From the NCBI GenBank assembly GCA_936450465.1, contig OW388299.1:39939548-40003547 (forward strand): a stretch of 64,000 nucleotides of DNA. Reading direction: 5' to 3'. This DNA is from Gibbula magus. Taxonomy: Eukaryota > Mollusca > Gastropoda > Trochida > Trochidae. Below, one piece after another: positions 47,947-62,070 of this stretch. The notes beneath the pieces were generated by a model that saw nothing but the letters and a program-made list of their open reading frames with translations, searched no databases and was not told where the DNA came from. Positions within the stretch are counted from its first letter, which is position 1. Each line of letters begins with the position of its first letter. Made by a program: the position numbers and the translations under genes.

Positions 47947-49290
47947 AGCGTTTTTAACGGTTATTAAATCACTTTAGTTTTGACTACGGTTTCAATGATC
48001 ATTTATTATACTTGGAACTCTCTATAAAAAACCATTGAGGTTTATAAATAAATTAATTGTCCATAATTCTTAAGTTTGACCACAAGCAACTCTGGCATTT
48101 ATATATTTCATTCGTTGATTTTGTACGTGGGTCAAGGCTTTTCTACTGAAATAAAACATCGATTGACACAATCTATATGATCAAGCTTTACTAATATTAC
48201 AAGTTCACAGACGGACGGCTTTTCGGATTGCTGACAGACGGACGCACAGACAGACGGTTGAGTCACATTCTGTCTTCATTTTATTCTGCCTACATCCCAG
48301 TTTGCCTACACAAAAAACTGTAGGCAAATGGAGGTAGAAGTGAACATCGCTAAATAGTTCAATTTCTCATTAGGTTAATTGTGTAAATACCTGAATCAGA
48401 TATTCAATTACTATACTTTTCACATAAGATCAATTGACACAATGTTAAACAGCGTTAACTATAGTGCGTAATGGACTATTGGTGTCTGTATGAAATATTG
48501 TTGGAACTAAGAATGAGAAATTATATACAGTTCATTGTAAATAGTAGCAAGTTAATAAAAATACTAAACATTTCCCAAAATCTCTCTCTTTGAAAGATGT
48601 ACACGTCATTTTCACCGATTTTTAAAACTCAATCTGGATAAAGATTCCTCTATTTAATGTTCTAATATAAAATTATCCATATGTGGAAAAGTTATGAGAA
48701 ACTATGTTAATATGGAGATATTATTTCTGAATATAATGAACAAATGTATGTGAAAAATATTCGTCTTGATCCATTGATGGGACGTCCATTTCATTTCAGA
48801 GGTACCTCATGAAAATACAAAAAAAAACAAATAAAAAAACCCTGTAATACAGCAACAAGCCAAGCTATTCCACGCTGAATTATTAGAGACAGTTGTGTCG
48901 AACATACAATACAACTAATATATTGCAGGAACAAGAGAATATATTTCAAAAGAAAGGGATTTGTAAACAGGCTAGCAGTCTATCTTATTATCAATCTACC
49001 AGCCATATAACGTGATACTTGAAACGACCTTTCTAAACCTTATAAACCTAGGTCGGATTCTGTCTGTTGTTTTGTAGGTATCTTCTTTTCTTGGAATAAC
49101 CTCTAATGAGGTCTTACTTCCGAGAATAACCCGGTATGAGGTTTTACTTTTGAAAGTAAGACCTGAACCTAAGGTTTTTTTTAAAGTAAGACCTGGAAAT
49201 GCACTTAGAATAATTTTTCAGACTTGCAACGCAATAGCCAACAAGCAGCAATTATTATCGAAAATTATACAAAGTTAAAAATTTCCAAGT
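47947..49290. other. no gene seen
   Basis: AT-rich sequence with no recognisable domain, element end or tandem array. Near 49080-49190 'aagtaagacctgaacc' and 'gaggttttacttttgaaag' echo the fold-back wording at 2870-3010. Confidence 0.45.
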
Positions 49291-49350
49291 TGAAATAGCT
49301 GGATTCGAACCTAAACTGGCGCCTTAGACCGCTCGGCTATGCAGACCGAG
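49291..49350 (-). repeat. tRNA-derived SINE head (Leu/Ser-like)
   Basis: The minus strand: TAGCCGAGCGGTCTAAGGCG (A box) and GGTTCGAATCC (B box), spaced too closely for an intact Leu/Ser tRNA arm. SINE or tRNA pseudogene. Confidence 0.55.
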
Positions 49351-49633
49351 ATGATGAGTGGAGTTGAATTACTCAATTTATAGTCATACCTTCTTTGCCT
49401 CGATATAACGGAACGGAGGGCGACATACCCTTTATAAAAACACGATTTGGGAATAAAAAATTATAAAATGTAAATTTTTACATTTGACGTTTATAAATAG
49501 GAAGAAAACATTCCTCCTTCGTCTTCTGCTTTTAAAATGGTCTAAGCGGAGGAATTAGGCCCTTTTTAGCGTCCGAAACTATAACTCGTAAATTTTGATA
49601 GTTGACGGTTTATAAGCTGGAGAAAACACTCCC

Positions 49634-49746
49634 CCTCGGTCTTCTGCTCTGAGAATAACCTCAAGGTCGGGATAGCCCCTCGGGCTAACGCCCTCGGGGC
49701 TTTATCCCTCCCTTCAGGTTATTCTCAGAGCAGAAGACCTCGGAGT
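49634..49746. repeat. hairpin, about 29-bp arms
   Basis: 'cggtcttctgctctgagaat' (49637 onward) faces 'attctcagagcagaagacc' (49721-49739). The GC-rich middle 'gccctcggggc' is itself palindromic. Similar text at 49503-49525 suggests several generations of the same fold-back. Confidence 0.75.
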
Positions 49747-49982
49747 CATGTTTTCTCCTTAACGTATCACCCGGTACGAGGGACTTACAGCCTTGTAATT
49801 CCCTCCAGGAGGGTTTACACATACACTTGTAAACCCTGTTAGAAGGAATTATAATGATTGTAAACCCTGATATATTTGTTAAGATGACGGCTTGAAAGTA
49901 AAGATCTGAATAAACTAACTTAGACTAATTTTGAAAAATTTCATAAGTTTACGACAAAAAATGTACAGCAAATGTTTTGCAG

Positions 49983-50060
49983 AAAGTGCGTCTCGAACCC
50001 GTATCCACTATCACCTGCAGTTACTGAGTCAGCGCCTCTGACTACTGCGCTAAGGGGGCA
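49983..50060 (-). repeat. tRNA-derived SINE head
   Basis: The minus strand: CCCTTAGCGCAGTAGTCAGA (A box), GCGCTGACTCAGTAAC, and ACGGGTTCGAGAC (B box). The acceptor stem does not pair, so not a working tRNA. Overlapping open frames (49972-50349) are not convincing genes. Confidence 0.55.
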
Positions 50061-50204
50061 GACGAGATATCACGGTACAAAAGAAAGTCATATAGCGCGG
50101 CTGACATCACCCAGGGATCCTCAATATAACGCCAGGGATCCTCAATATAACGCGATAACACGTAAAAAGCCTGTTTTACACTTAAAAACGGTTGATAATA
50201 TTGA

Positions 50205-50342
50205 TAACCCATTCTACCTCGGATATGGTACGGTTGTAAACCCTGATAGTCAGGAACAACCCTTTGGATGCTTCGCATCCTCGGGTTTTTCCTTCCTATC
50301 AGGGTCCACAACCGTACCATATCCTCGGTATCATGGGTTATC
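50205..50342. repeat. hairpin, about 45-bp arms
   Basis: 'cctcggatatggtacggttg' (50217 onward) faces 'caaccgtaccatatcctcgg' (to about 50330), with outer 'taaccca'/'tgggtta'. The loop holds an inner hairpin 'ggatgcttcgcatcc'. Confidence 0.8.
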
Positions 50343-51100
50343 CATATAATAACTCTCCCTTAGAAACATATATATTTTTTCAATTCTGGAGTGGTATTCA
50401 GATAAGCTATTGCAGCTTGTTTACCAATCCACTTCTTTGTGAAATAAATATGTTTGAACCAATTTTACAATTTATGTTGATTCATCATCACTGACAAACA
50501 GCAATCCTTGTTTAACAGACTTCGTGATAAACAGCTATGCATTAACTAGAAAATCGGTTTGTAAGGGTATACTAGTTAATTTGTTTGTTGATATCGTCGG
50601 AAAAAGAATAATGTCCGTCAATCACTATTCATAACCGGTTTTTCATATGTCTGGATGGCATAAGATGTTGGTAACTTACAAGTGTTTATAATGGAGTTCA
50701 CGCAGAGAGTTAAAGATATTTGTATCCAGGTTTGGCATGACTCGCTATGTACATCAACTTTTCTGAAAAATGATTCATCCTTTAAATCATTATTGCAGCC
50801 TTAACTATATCTTACAGCATTAAGTGATAAAAATAGGCTCGTTGTGTTAATTCCGCATATCTTTACACTCGCTTAAAGTAAACCTTGTTAGACAACAAAA
50901 TTGTTGATGAAAATCTTGCTGTTTGTACAAGTGTAATCTGGGAATAATTGAAGATGAACATCATGTGTTGTTTGTATGTGAACAATATGCAAACCTCAGA
51001 AATAAGTATTTGTGTAAATGTAATGTAAACCATAGAAATGTATATGCTCTTGTTACTGTATTGAATTGTTAAAATATGTTGCAATCTTTATGAAACATGT
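50343..51100. other. no gene seen
   Basis: AT-rich. 50935-51000 has 'tgtaatctgggaataattga' and 'gaacatcatgtg', a possible trace of a plus-strand LINE knuckle (C.LG.IEDEHHVLF.C), not firm enough to call. Confidence 0.35.
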
Positions 51101-51104
51101 ATTT

Positions 51105-51776
51105 GCATTTAAAAAATGATTATGAACATTATGTCACTTGACGTGTTTATGTGCTCACATTGTACCCTGTCACATACTGAAATACTGAATAAACTGATTT
51201 GATTTAATTTGGAAACGAATAATTTCCAAATAAAATGCTTTGAACCATTGACGTAAAATATAATTTGGACAATTAAATAGAAAGTGAATGATATCTTCGT
51301 AATTATGACCGCAAGGCAACTTGACAAAGTTTGGAAAAACCGAAAAAATGTATGTGCGTTTAGATAGCTGCAGCCAATGAATAATTTGGTTGTATCTAGT
51401 TCCAATATTTATGAACACATAATACACATTATATGATAATTTTTTAAACGAGGCAACGGAGTCAACGTTTCTTATATCATCATCAAGCATATTCCATTCC
51501 AACACAGAAGATGGTAAAAAAGATGTGTTATATGATTCAGTACGACAGAGAGGTACTTTTTAGAACATTATATGAAAACTCCGCATTTCCAGTTTCAAGA
51601 TAAATTTTAGAATGGCAAACTCCTCCAACAGATCCACATATCGTTCTAAGGGCGTCCAAATGAAGCTTCACTAATAATGAAAACTCTTGAGTTTGCGTAC
51701 ATTTATTCCAAATACATTCACAATAATCCAAATAAATGAGCTATATAAAGTATGTGATGTTGTTATCTGGAGGCGA
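51105..51776 (-). pseudogene. LINE, C-terminal half (post-RT region), left of MITE
   Basis: The minus strand reads RLQITTSHTLYSSFIW immediately next to the MITE, then CECIWNKCTQTQEFSLLVKL, HLDALRTICGSVGG, NVYYVFINIGTRYNQ and CGHNYEDIIHFLFNCPNYI, the typical thumb and zinc-knuckle order. A 3' UTR with 'actgaataaactgatttgat' follows on the plus-strand left side. It joins directly to 52103-52910 when the MITE is removed. Confidence 0.78.
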
Positions 51777-51778
51777 TA

Positions 51779-52100
51779 CACTGTCGGCCAAAAGAAATTT
51801 TATCAGATTTCGTAAAAACTACAATGAGCTTTTTAACAATATTTCAGCATTATGAAGTTGCACAATTTCTGCATAATATATTTAAATTTCAGAAGTTGTC
51901 AGGTCACAAAAGAATGGCGATTGTTGAATGAGACAAATGAATTGTTCAGTTTTCGATCAGTGCTTGATCAGAAAAAAACTTTTGAAACCGATTTTTATAC
52001 AACCAAGAGCAACAATACAGGCACACATTCGCATTGAAGTGATGATTATGATTTTTCATTTGAAGGAAAATCAAGTAGGCGTTTCTTTTGGCAGACAGTG
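51779..52100. mobile_element. complete Tc1-type MITE, CACTGTCGGCCAAAAGAAA family, nested in LINE
   Basis: The left end CACTGTCGGCCAAAAGAAA faces TTTCTTTTGGCAGACAGTG, with TA at 51777-51778 and 52101-52102. 322 bp. Removal joins LINE text INCLRSLKY directly to RLQITTSHTLYSSF, confirming the ends and the TA duplication. Confidence 0.92.
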
Positions 52101-52102
52101 TA

Positions 52103-52910
52103 TTTAAGACTTCTCAGACAGTTAATCATAGGACTAACTTTAGAAACAATAATATCATCTATATGTGTTTTCCAGTGACCATCTCTTTGCAAAGTCAGTC
52201 CCAGATGTTTATGTGAGTCTACAGAGTTAACTGGTTCACCATTCATTACAAGCTTTGGCATTATTGTAGTTGTTTTCTTTCTTGAAGTGATGGATTCTGA
52301 TTTTAGGGTCAACCTTCCATATGCGGGTCCATTTTCCAATTAATTCTAACTCATCATTCAGCATATTGGAAGATAAAACAGGATTATCTATCATCACATA
52401 TAATGTATCATTAGCAACTAGTTGAATGTTACACTGAATATCTTCAAGAATCCAATTAATATAAAACAAAAAGAGCAAAGGTCTTAAAACTTATCCCTGA
52501 ACTACCCCAGCTTCAATTGATTTAACATTTGATTTGAACTCATTAATTACTGTAAATTGTTTTCTACTATGTAAGTAATTTTCAAACCACGACAAGAGAG
52601 AATCTGTATTCCATTACCCCATTATACAAGCGATACTTTTGTCAAACCCCTGTCAAACGCTTTACTTATATCACAAATACAGCACGTACTTCCTTGCCAC
52701 TATCCATCGCCTTAGCTATATAGTCATATACATCAGTAATTATGTTGAATCACCAGACGTAAAACCTGACTGTAATGGAGTGATGATGTCATTATCTAAG
52801 AAGTAATTTGATACATGTTAAAAACCCGAAATACTTTTGATAAACAACTTGTAAGTGAAACAGGTCGGTTATTGGTACAATTATGAAATTCGTTTTTCTT
52901 ATGTATAGTT
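52103..52910 (-). pseudogene. LINE reverse transcriptase part, right of MITE
   Basis: The minus strand with shifts reads NDIITPLQSGFTSGDST, LLSWFENYLHSRKQFTVIN, LVANDTLYVMIDNP (catalytic ADD changed to AND), GKWTRIWKVDPKI, HKHLGLTLQRDGHWKTHIDD and INCLRSLKY. The order is a non-LTR RT. The loss of the first catalytic Asp and many stops show it is dead. Confidence 0.78.
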
Positions 52911-53019
52911 TTAGTTTAAACATATTTTATTCATGATGAAACGGATTGGGAACAAGTCATCCAACTTATGATACCCTCTCCTTGTTATTTACAATATATT
53001 ACATTACATTTCTTAAAAA

Positions 53020-55430
<2,411 letters not shown>

Positions 55431-55511
55431 TTAAGACTAGGTGATCTAGGATAGTTGCTTTTGTGACATCTAGTGACAATAAAATATAACTCCAACACCT
55501 TTTATCTTAAA

Positions 55512-55780
55512 GGGGCAGTAGCACATTTTTTGCAAGATTTTTGTCTCTCAAATTTTCCATTTATAAATTATTATTTATGTCATTAATTTTATATTTACTT
55601 TACAGGGTAAAACATCTTATTACACAAAACAATGATCCGTAGTAGTAATTACGGTATTGCGTATAAAACAAAAACTGCATGGCGGCCATTTTATTGTGAA
55701 CACATTTTATTATTTCGAATGACAAAAACGAGTCCCATGGCTTTACTGAGCCATGTACACTAATTTTTAACGTACTTTTT
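55512..55780. mobile_element. TTAA MITE, AGGGGCAGTAGCACG family, copy 5, right end lost
   Basis: TTAA at 55508-55511, then AGGGGCAGTAGCACATTTTT and the shared body 'gcatggcggccattttattg', 'cccatggctttact'. It breaks off near 55780. It sits between the endonuclease and RT of one LINE. Confidence 0.82.
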
Positions 55781-55799
55781 TCTAAATAAATTTCTAATA

Positions 55800-56290
55800 A
55801 ATCCATTCATCTATAGATCGTCATCAGGGCGAATAATAACAGTTTTATTAGGAAAATTTTAAGAACAAAGATCTGTTAGTACATTTACAACACGCTCATT
55901 GGACAATGGTCACTACAGAATGGAGGAGTAACACCCGAGGATTTTACAGTACCAGGTCAAAATAGAAATATTAAGTCATTAAGTGTCCTAGATTGTTGAG
56001 TAATGCGTGTCGCCTCATTCATTTGTCATACCATAAATATGCTTAATATGTTCAAAATTTCGATCATTTCTATTCAACAAGTAAGCATTAAAATCACCAA
56101 GAACTATTGTTTTTATATTAGTATATATACATGTAGCTAAGCCAATTGACTCTTTGGTCATGTTCCAGTAGTGGGAATTATACGATAAAAAGTCCCTATC
56201 AGATAACTTGTTTTTACATGTAATCTGTGCCCACACTGCCTCTAGTCCTGGCAGTTGTAAGTCAGGGCCATGTTCAAGAGAGGTTTTATA
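55800..56290 (-). pseudogene. APE-type LINE: endonuclease part
   Basis: The minus strand reads LEHGPDLQLPGLEAVWAQIT, SYNSHYWNMTKESIGLA, NIKTIVLGDFNAYLLN, IYGMTNEATRITQQSRT, LNDLIF and PPFCSDHCPMSV. GDFN and SDH are the APE catalytic motifs, both intact. Same orientation and correct order relative to 53121-55430, so one element. Its 5' side is cut by the fold-back at 56290. Confidence 0.82.
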
Positions 56291-56470
56291 GTAATTACTT
56301 TTAAACCTCTCTTGAACGCGATTGCTCAAATTAGCGCTACGTAGCAAAGCGAGCAAGCCTCGAGGCATCGCTCCGTGTCGTTCAGATCAGGAGGGAATGA
56401 GCGCTCAATGTAGCGCTCAATGGAGCTCTCAATTGAGCGAAACAATCGCTCACTGTTATGGAACAGACGG
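56290..56470. mobile_element. GGGCTCTGTTCC fold-back family, right-hand part
   Basis: 'gaacgcgattgctcaaatta' to TTATGGAACAGACGG with 'gctcaatgtagcgctcaatg'. The left terminal repeat is missing; 'caagagaggttttatagtaa' at 56275 duplicates the inner motif in inverted form, so a rearrangement accompanied the insertion. Confidence 0.7.
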
Positions 56471-56589
56471 CTCACCTATGCTTACAGTAAATCGAGTCCC
56501 TCACATAAATTGCAATAAAAATAAAATATAAAAATATAAATATAAAAAGTCATATACAGTAACAATCCAAGTCATTCTGCACGGTATTA

Positions 56590-56950
56590 TTAGCCAAATG
56601 TTGTATAGAGAAAAAAAGAAGAAGCTGTTCTTTATGTAATCTCGGTATAGAGAATGAAATTCATTTCATATCGTTATGTCCATGCTACGTCGAATTACGA
56701 AAAATATATATACCTCCTCTTTTCCTTGAGAAAAAAACAACCAAGGGATGCTTATATGTATATACATGTATGTTTCAAAATGAAGATGTTATTGTCCAAT
56801 TGTCTTTATATGTGAAGCATGCTTTAGCCAAAAGAGAGGTTCTTATCAAACAAACTGTATATCCTGTAAATATATAACAATGTTAATATATCACTGTAAT
56901 TCTTCTGTATATGGGCCGGAGGCCTTTCATACAATAAAAATATTTTGACT
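56590..56950 (+). pseudogene. LINE 3' end, sister of 5278-5668
   Basis: The plus strand: VIENEIHFISLCPCYVELRK, IYIPPLFLEK, then a stop and a 3' UTR with GGCCGGAGGCC and 'catacaataaaaatattttg'. It aligns along its length with the intronic copy at 5278. Confidence 0.72.
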
Positions 56951-58095
56951 TTGTGTCTAAAATACAATACAACTTATGTATAGCAGGAATAATACATTTA
57001 CACATTTAAAGTAAAATATTGCCCTTTCTAACGTATATGTCGATGAACAGTTGTGTTTTATCCAAATTATTTTTGGAAGAAGTTATGAATTTAAACCCCC
57101 CCGCCCCCCAAATAAAACCACATAGAATTATTCCTTGGCTTTTCACTTGCATTTTTCACTTTTTATTCCTTACACTTTTCAGTTTAGAGTACGACTTCGA
57201 AAACATAAGATACATGTATGTGTAATTGAAAAACAAACACATGATAAAACCGACTGAGGTGTAAACTTTCTTTTGTACCTCAGTTTACAAATGACATGAT
57301 GCATGATACGTGTACTGGAGCACAAATCTAAGACAATACACCATCCCACATAAATATGTATTATGACAGTTTCTTCTGTTCTCAGCATTCATTTTTTATT
57401 TACATTGGTCAGTATCGTAGATCGTAAAAATAGATCCATTACAACACATTTCAATATAGGAATATAGGGCTATAATTGTCATTTTATGTCCGATTCAGTT
57501 AATATTTTAAATAAGCGAGTTTCGAACACAGCTTGATATGGTATAAATACTGATCGAACATAAACTTTCAATGGTGAAAGTTATTCATTTTCAGTTTCTT
57601 ACAAAATTTGCTTGTAAAATAATTTATTTGTCAAAACCCCACCAACGGTGAACCATGAGACAAATACTTACAATAAATACAATATGGCAAGGATGTACAC
57701 AGAAATATGCAAATCATTAATAAAAGGCAGTGTTACTGAACATAAAGCGAAAACTACACTCAAGTACATCCTATTCTGACACCTGAGAGTGCCCGGAACC
57801 AGATATACCTTAAACAGTCCTTAACGTTCCCATTAACTTGAACAGTATAAAGATGTACATGTATTAAAGGTAGTGTTATCCCAAATGTAACAATGTTATA
57901 GTATAAAGAAAGCCTAATCTCTTCAAATTCAATAATCCCTTGGCATAAATAAAAGATTAAAGATTATCCACATTCAATACATAATATTCCCCATTACTAT
58001 ACCCCCCACGATTAATTGCCTCACATTGTACTTCAACTTCGCTGCGAAGCATCGTGTACATACATGTATAATAGTCATTCTAACTACCGAGTTAA
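56951..58095. other. no gene seen
   Basis: AT-rich. 57250-57290 holds 'gtaaactttcttttgtacct' and 'cagtttacaaatg', a GGCAAAAGA-MITE end. Nothing else recognised. Confidence 0.45.
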
Positions 58096-58568
58096 TGCAT
58101 CCATTGTGTTTCATAAACAAATTATTTGACTTTAATACGTTCCAACTCACCACATGTGCTGTCTACAATACAAATAAATTCACTCAGCTTGCATATTTAT
58201 CCCCAATAGCCAAATATATCATGATTACTTGTTTCCAATTAAAATTGAGTAACATCATTGTGCATGTGCACGTCCCATTTACATGCACAGTAGTTATGTG
58301 ACCTATTAAACATTATCAACTCAAATTTGTCTTCTTGTCTGTTAAAAATAAGATTCCAAAATTACATTTGACTCATTGACGCGCGCCACACGCTGTGCAT
58401 TGTCCGGTTTTCGATCAGAAATCACTACTTTTACCTTCATATCGTCAATATGCTAAGTCTACTATCATCAAAATGGTAGTTTTCGGTAACAGTCGGTACT
58501 TCCCGATAAAGTAACACCATTTATAACGTTTGTAATATCTGACCCCCAACAACACAATGGATGTACCT
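58096..58568. mobile_element. TTAA-flanked MITE, AGGTGCATCCATTGTG family, copy 2
   Basis: TTAA at 58092-58095 and 58569-58572. The left end is worn (TGCATCCATTGTG), the right end is AACACAATGGATGTACCT. The body aligns with 20775-21264 throughout, with a few short deletions. Confidence 0.83.
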
Positions 58569-58577
58569 TTAACATAT

Positions 58578-58760
58578 CTCGCGTGTGTCGCAAGACGTCT
58601 TTTTGGAAGGTGTCGTGGCCGCCGGCACTCGAGCACTCGGGAAATGGAGATGAAGAAGGAGTCGTTAAGTTGGACCAAAGCTACACAAATGTGGTTCACG
58701 ATGTGATCCAGGATGAGAATTCCGTAATTTTACAGCCACTTGAACGGCTGGACTTTAGAA
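58578..58760 (+). other. possible exon or exon remnant, unassigned
   Basis: A 60-codon open stretch encodes KTSFWKVSWPPALEHSGNGD, EEGVVKLDQSYTNVVHDVIQ and DENSVILQPLERLDFR, of balanced composition unlike the surrounding DNA. A good donor (AGAA|gtgagt) follows at 58761. There is no clear acceptor; a MITE ends 10 bp upstream. I recognise no domain. It could be an exon, an exon copy carried by a repeat, or chance. Confidence 0.3.
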
Positions 58761-58789
58761 GTGAGTAATATGAACGGTTCCGAGATGTG

Positions 58790-58985
58790 CTTTTGAACCA
58801 CATAGATCCAAGAAAAAACATTTATCATGCGTTTCTGTTTCCAAAATTAGCATTGTGACATATTGACAAATGTCACCTTTACAACGACGTTGCTGATTGC
58901 ACAAGTAACTTCCAATTTAACCAATCAGGACTCTCCATTTCTAGCCGAGAAATCTATCATAGTAGAACAGAGATAAGGATCGAAA
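58790..58985. repeat. GTAGAACAGAGG repeat family, partial copy
   Basis: 'catgcgtttctgtttccaaa', 'attgtgacatattgacaaat' and 'agtagaacagagataagga' match 17600-17740. Confidence 0.6.
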
Positions 58986-59409
58986 ATCTGAAGAGAGTAA
59001 ATTCTGTTGGGAGGGAATGCGCAAGTAGGTGAATAAACTTTTGGGATGCACCTGTAGCGATGAATGATTTGTATGAAACTTGTGTAGCAACGGGTTTATG
59101 TGTGTATCAGAATGAAAAATACTTAATTGTTCAAATAAAAATAAAAGACCCGTGTATTTCAAGTCTATAGCATATTAACATGCATACATCCAATGTATCA
59201 TATTGGTTGAATAAATCTTTACCGGAACCTACCACGATCAAATTTAAATCTGAACGCAGTTGACGTCGATCAACTGCACTCAGACCGCAGTTCACCGCGA
59301 TTAGTTTGCAGTCGGACCGCGGTTTTCAGGTAACTAATTGTGAAAGGGCCTGTATCTACTAACTGGCGCATGGTAGCATGGTTGCATGGTAGTCGGTTAA
59401 GGTAGTCCT

Positions 59410-59620
59410 GGGCTCTGTTCCATTACATCCAAAACAGCGAGCGCTAAATAATCGCTCATTGAGCGCTACATTAAACTCTTGAACGCGATTGCTCAATGTA
59501 GCGCTACGTAGCAAGGCGAGCAAACTTCAAGGAATTTGCACTTCGTCGTTCAAGAGAGAAAGGGCTCTACTTGAGCGACCAATGAGCAAATTAAGCGCTC
59601 GCTGTTATTGAACAGAGCTC
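59410..59620. mobile_element. GGGCTCTGTTCC fold-back family, complete copy with possible GTCC duplication
   Basis: GGGCTCTGTTCCATTACATC to GTTATTGAACAGAGCTC, 211 bp, with inner 'tgaacgcgattgctcaatgt' and 'agcgctacgtagcaaggcga'. Flanks read 'gtagtcct' and 'cagtccga', compatible with a 4-bp GTCC duplication. Confidence 0.82.
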
Positions 59621-59652
59621 AGTCCGACAACGTTGTTAAAAAAAGCCTTTAA

Positions 59653-60186
59653 AGGCGCTGTAGCACGTTGTTCTTACTGAAAAAAAGTGCTCTCACAAAA
59701 AGGTAAATAAGGGTAACCGATGGCAAAATAATACCCCTGAATCAATAAAAATATAAATAAATTCATAAACGAGTGTACATGATCCGGTTAAGCCATGCGA
59801 ATCATTTTCCCATTGAGCGAATATTTTAAGGTGTTCACATTAAATTGGCCACTCGAATGTAGTTCAAGTGATATCAAGCAATATCTAAATATTTAAAGTA
59901 GAGTTTAAAATATGGCACCGGGATGAACCCTCATAACAGCATGCTACCTAAAAGTCTACCTCTGACACTGAAAACTTCCACAAAGGTTTCCCTTTATACA
60001 TGTACGTCGCATCATTTTCTACCAACACGGATAGCTGGTTTCTATGGACACGGCTTATCAGTTCGTGTTATAAGATGTTTTACCCTCTAACGTAACAATA
60101 CATTGTTTAACTTTTCAAATTGTTAAATTTGTCAAAATGTCAAATTTGAAAAAAACGTAATATGCCAAAAACGTCCTACATCGCCT
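59653..60186. mobile_element. TTAA-flanked MITE, AGGCGCTGTAGCACG subfamily, complete
   Basis: Ends AGGCGCTGTAGCACGTTGTT and 'aacgtcctacatcgcct', TTAA at 59649-59652 and 60187-60190. 534 bp. The interior keeps 'aagatgttttaccctctaac' as in the AGGGGCAG family, so the two are related. Confidence 0.83.
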
Positions 60187-60373
60187 TTAATACAGTCTAG
60201 GTTCTTATTTAGCAAGTCTAGATAAACTGAATACACATGAAACTGAAATCATAAAGAAATAATACCATATGGATGAAGTTAAAGCAATTCAATTTTAGTC
60301 TGGTTAATTGGTAAGAGTTTTGAATTTCATTCTATATAGTCATTTTATTGTTTTATTTTTCAAAAATTATGTT

Positions 60374-60477
60374 TACAATTTATTTGTTAACGTTTGTTGA
60401 GCCAATGATAACCGATCACGGTGTTAACAATTTATTTGTTTAATTACGTTTGTTGAGCCAATGATAACCGATCACAG
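60374..60477. repeat. direct duplication, about 53 bp
   Basis: 'cgtttgttgagccaatgata' followed by 'accgatcac' occurs twice (60391 and 60448) with 'caatttatttgtt' before each. Recent tandem duplication. Confidence 0.85.
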
Positions 60478-61260
60478 TACTTATGATTTGTAAACTATTC
60501 TTAGCCATGACATAAGATTTTTAACTCTTACTAACGAAATAATTATGTAAGAAGTGCACACAGTACATAATCACAAAATTACCTACATGTACACGAGAAA
60601 ACGACACTTAATATTTATAGGTACCCGAAAGAAAATATGTTATTTACGTTTTGTTTCTGGTTGCAAACTATCTAGCATAGTCGTGGCATTTGAAAGCAAC
60701 ATAGGTTTTGTATATGATAAGCTTTAGTTATGTGTGTAAACGATTAGTTAGATTGCTGTATATGTTGTAATTAGAAACAATAAATGTAATGTTCAAACGA
60801 TATAATTTGACATTTTGTGGTTGCAATTTAAACTAAATGACTTCAGTAACACGTAATTTAAGGCAATCTGTTAGTTCCAATCCCTGTAATGTAAATAGAA
60901 ATTGAAATATCTAAATTTGAATATTTAATATTAATGACGCTTCATATGTACGGTAATGAGGAATGGGATTGCATATAACATCCTGATATAATAAATGTCA
61001 TGAACACTTAAACATTATATAATAATCCTATGATAACAATACCAAGAACTGATGAATTATACTGAAATCCGGTACCAAGAACCATTTTAAGGAATGTATT
61101 TGATAATCAACAAAATGACTATATATCTTCAAAATTGGCAAGAAAAGATTATTTTTATAGTAACCTTTATTCGTGTATAAAAAATAGCAAATTTGCCGAA
61201 TTATATCTGTCATGCCTTAATGTAAAACGATATCTTGGAAGTTTTACACGCTTCTGATTT
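60478..61260. other. no gene seen
   Basis: AT-rich, no domain, element end or array recognised. Confidence 0.5.
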
Positions 61261-61264
61261 TTAA

Positions 61265-61915
61265 CTGGGCTTATGGCATAAGCCGTTGTCCGTCGTCCGT
61301 CCGTCGTCCGTAAACTTTTCACATGATCATTGACTTCTCCTCCAGAACAGCTACACCCCCTAAGCAGAAATTTTGTGTGAGATACCTTGCACCTCGGGGA
61401 TCAAAGTACATTTTATCCCCAACACACACACCCTCGAGCTATATGTAACATAATGATCAGTGCAGAGCAGCAACCTGAGTTGAGTGAGTGTGCCCTTCTG
61501 TCCCATCTCTCTCCTCTGTCCATCTCGTTATCATTGGTGGGAAAGGGGGTGGGGTAGAGGGTTCCAGTGTGGTGAGGGCTACATCCATGATAAAATGTTG
61601 GGTTTCGGTCAGGTCTTTGTGGATAATTATAAGTAGGATCAATTAATAAGGCATACTTACTTGAGAAGAGATTGTTTATTCGATTTTAATTGGGAGGATC
61701 AACTTTTCTTCAATACCTTTGTAGGAATTTGGTTGCTTGGACAACCCATTTTAACACAATTTAGTGACAAGTCATGTTTTTGTTATGCACTGACAATTTC
61801 AAGACTGAACATTTTCAGGGCTATGGATTATGCATTATATTGAGAACCATCTAAATTTATTTCAGTCTTCATCATCAAACAACCCTGATGAGCTACAAAG
61901 CCCATGACTCTATTT
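61265..61915. repeat. decayed dispersed element with GTCCGTCGTCCGT start and TGATGAGCT end
   Basis: 'ggcttatggcataagcc' and 'gtccgtcgtccgtccgtcg' at 61268-61312 and 'ccctgatgagctacaaagcc' at 61881-61900 are wording of common mollusc repeats (from memory). The end motif also occurs in 4788-5200. Interior frames are not convincing. Confidence 0.4.
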
Positions 61916-61934
61916 TAATCACATGAGGTTTTTT

Positions 61935-62070
61935 TTATTGAGAAATGTTAGTACAGCTTGTGAACACAGAATTTATAATACAATTTACATGCACTTTTAA
62001 TGACAAAGGGGTAAATAAACAACCCTGCCTTAATCCTCTTAAAGGATAGATGAATTGACATATGGTTAAA
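61935..62070 (-). pseudogene. trace of a LINE reverse transcriptase
   Basis: The minus strand has YPLRGLRQGCLFTPLSLKVH, resembling the RT box (G.RQGC.LSP.LF). Nothing upstream or downstream supports it strongly. Confidence 0.3.

Noticed and set aside
49291..50060. Functional tRNA genes
   Set aside because: A- and B-box motifs are present, but spacing and acceptor stems do not make a cloverleaf; they fit SINE heads. The same holds for 2605-2690, 19900-19985 and 20633-20710.
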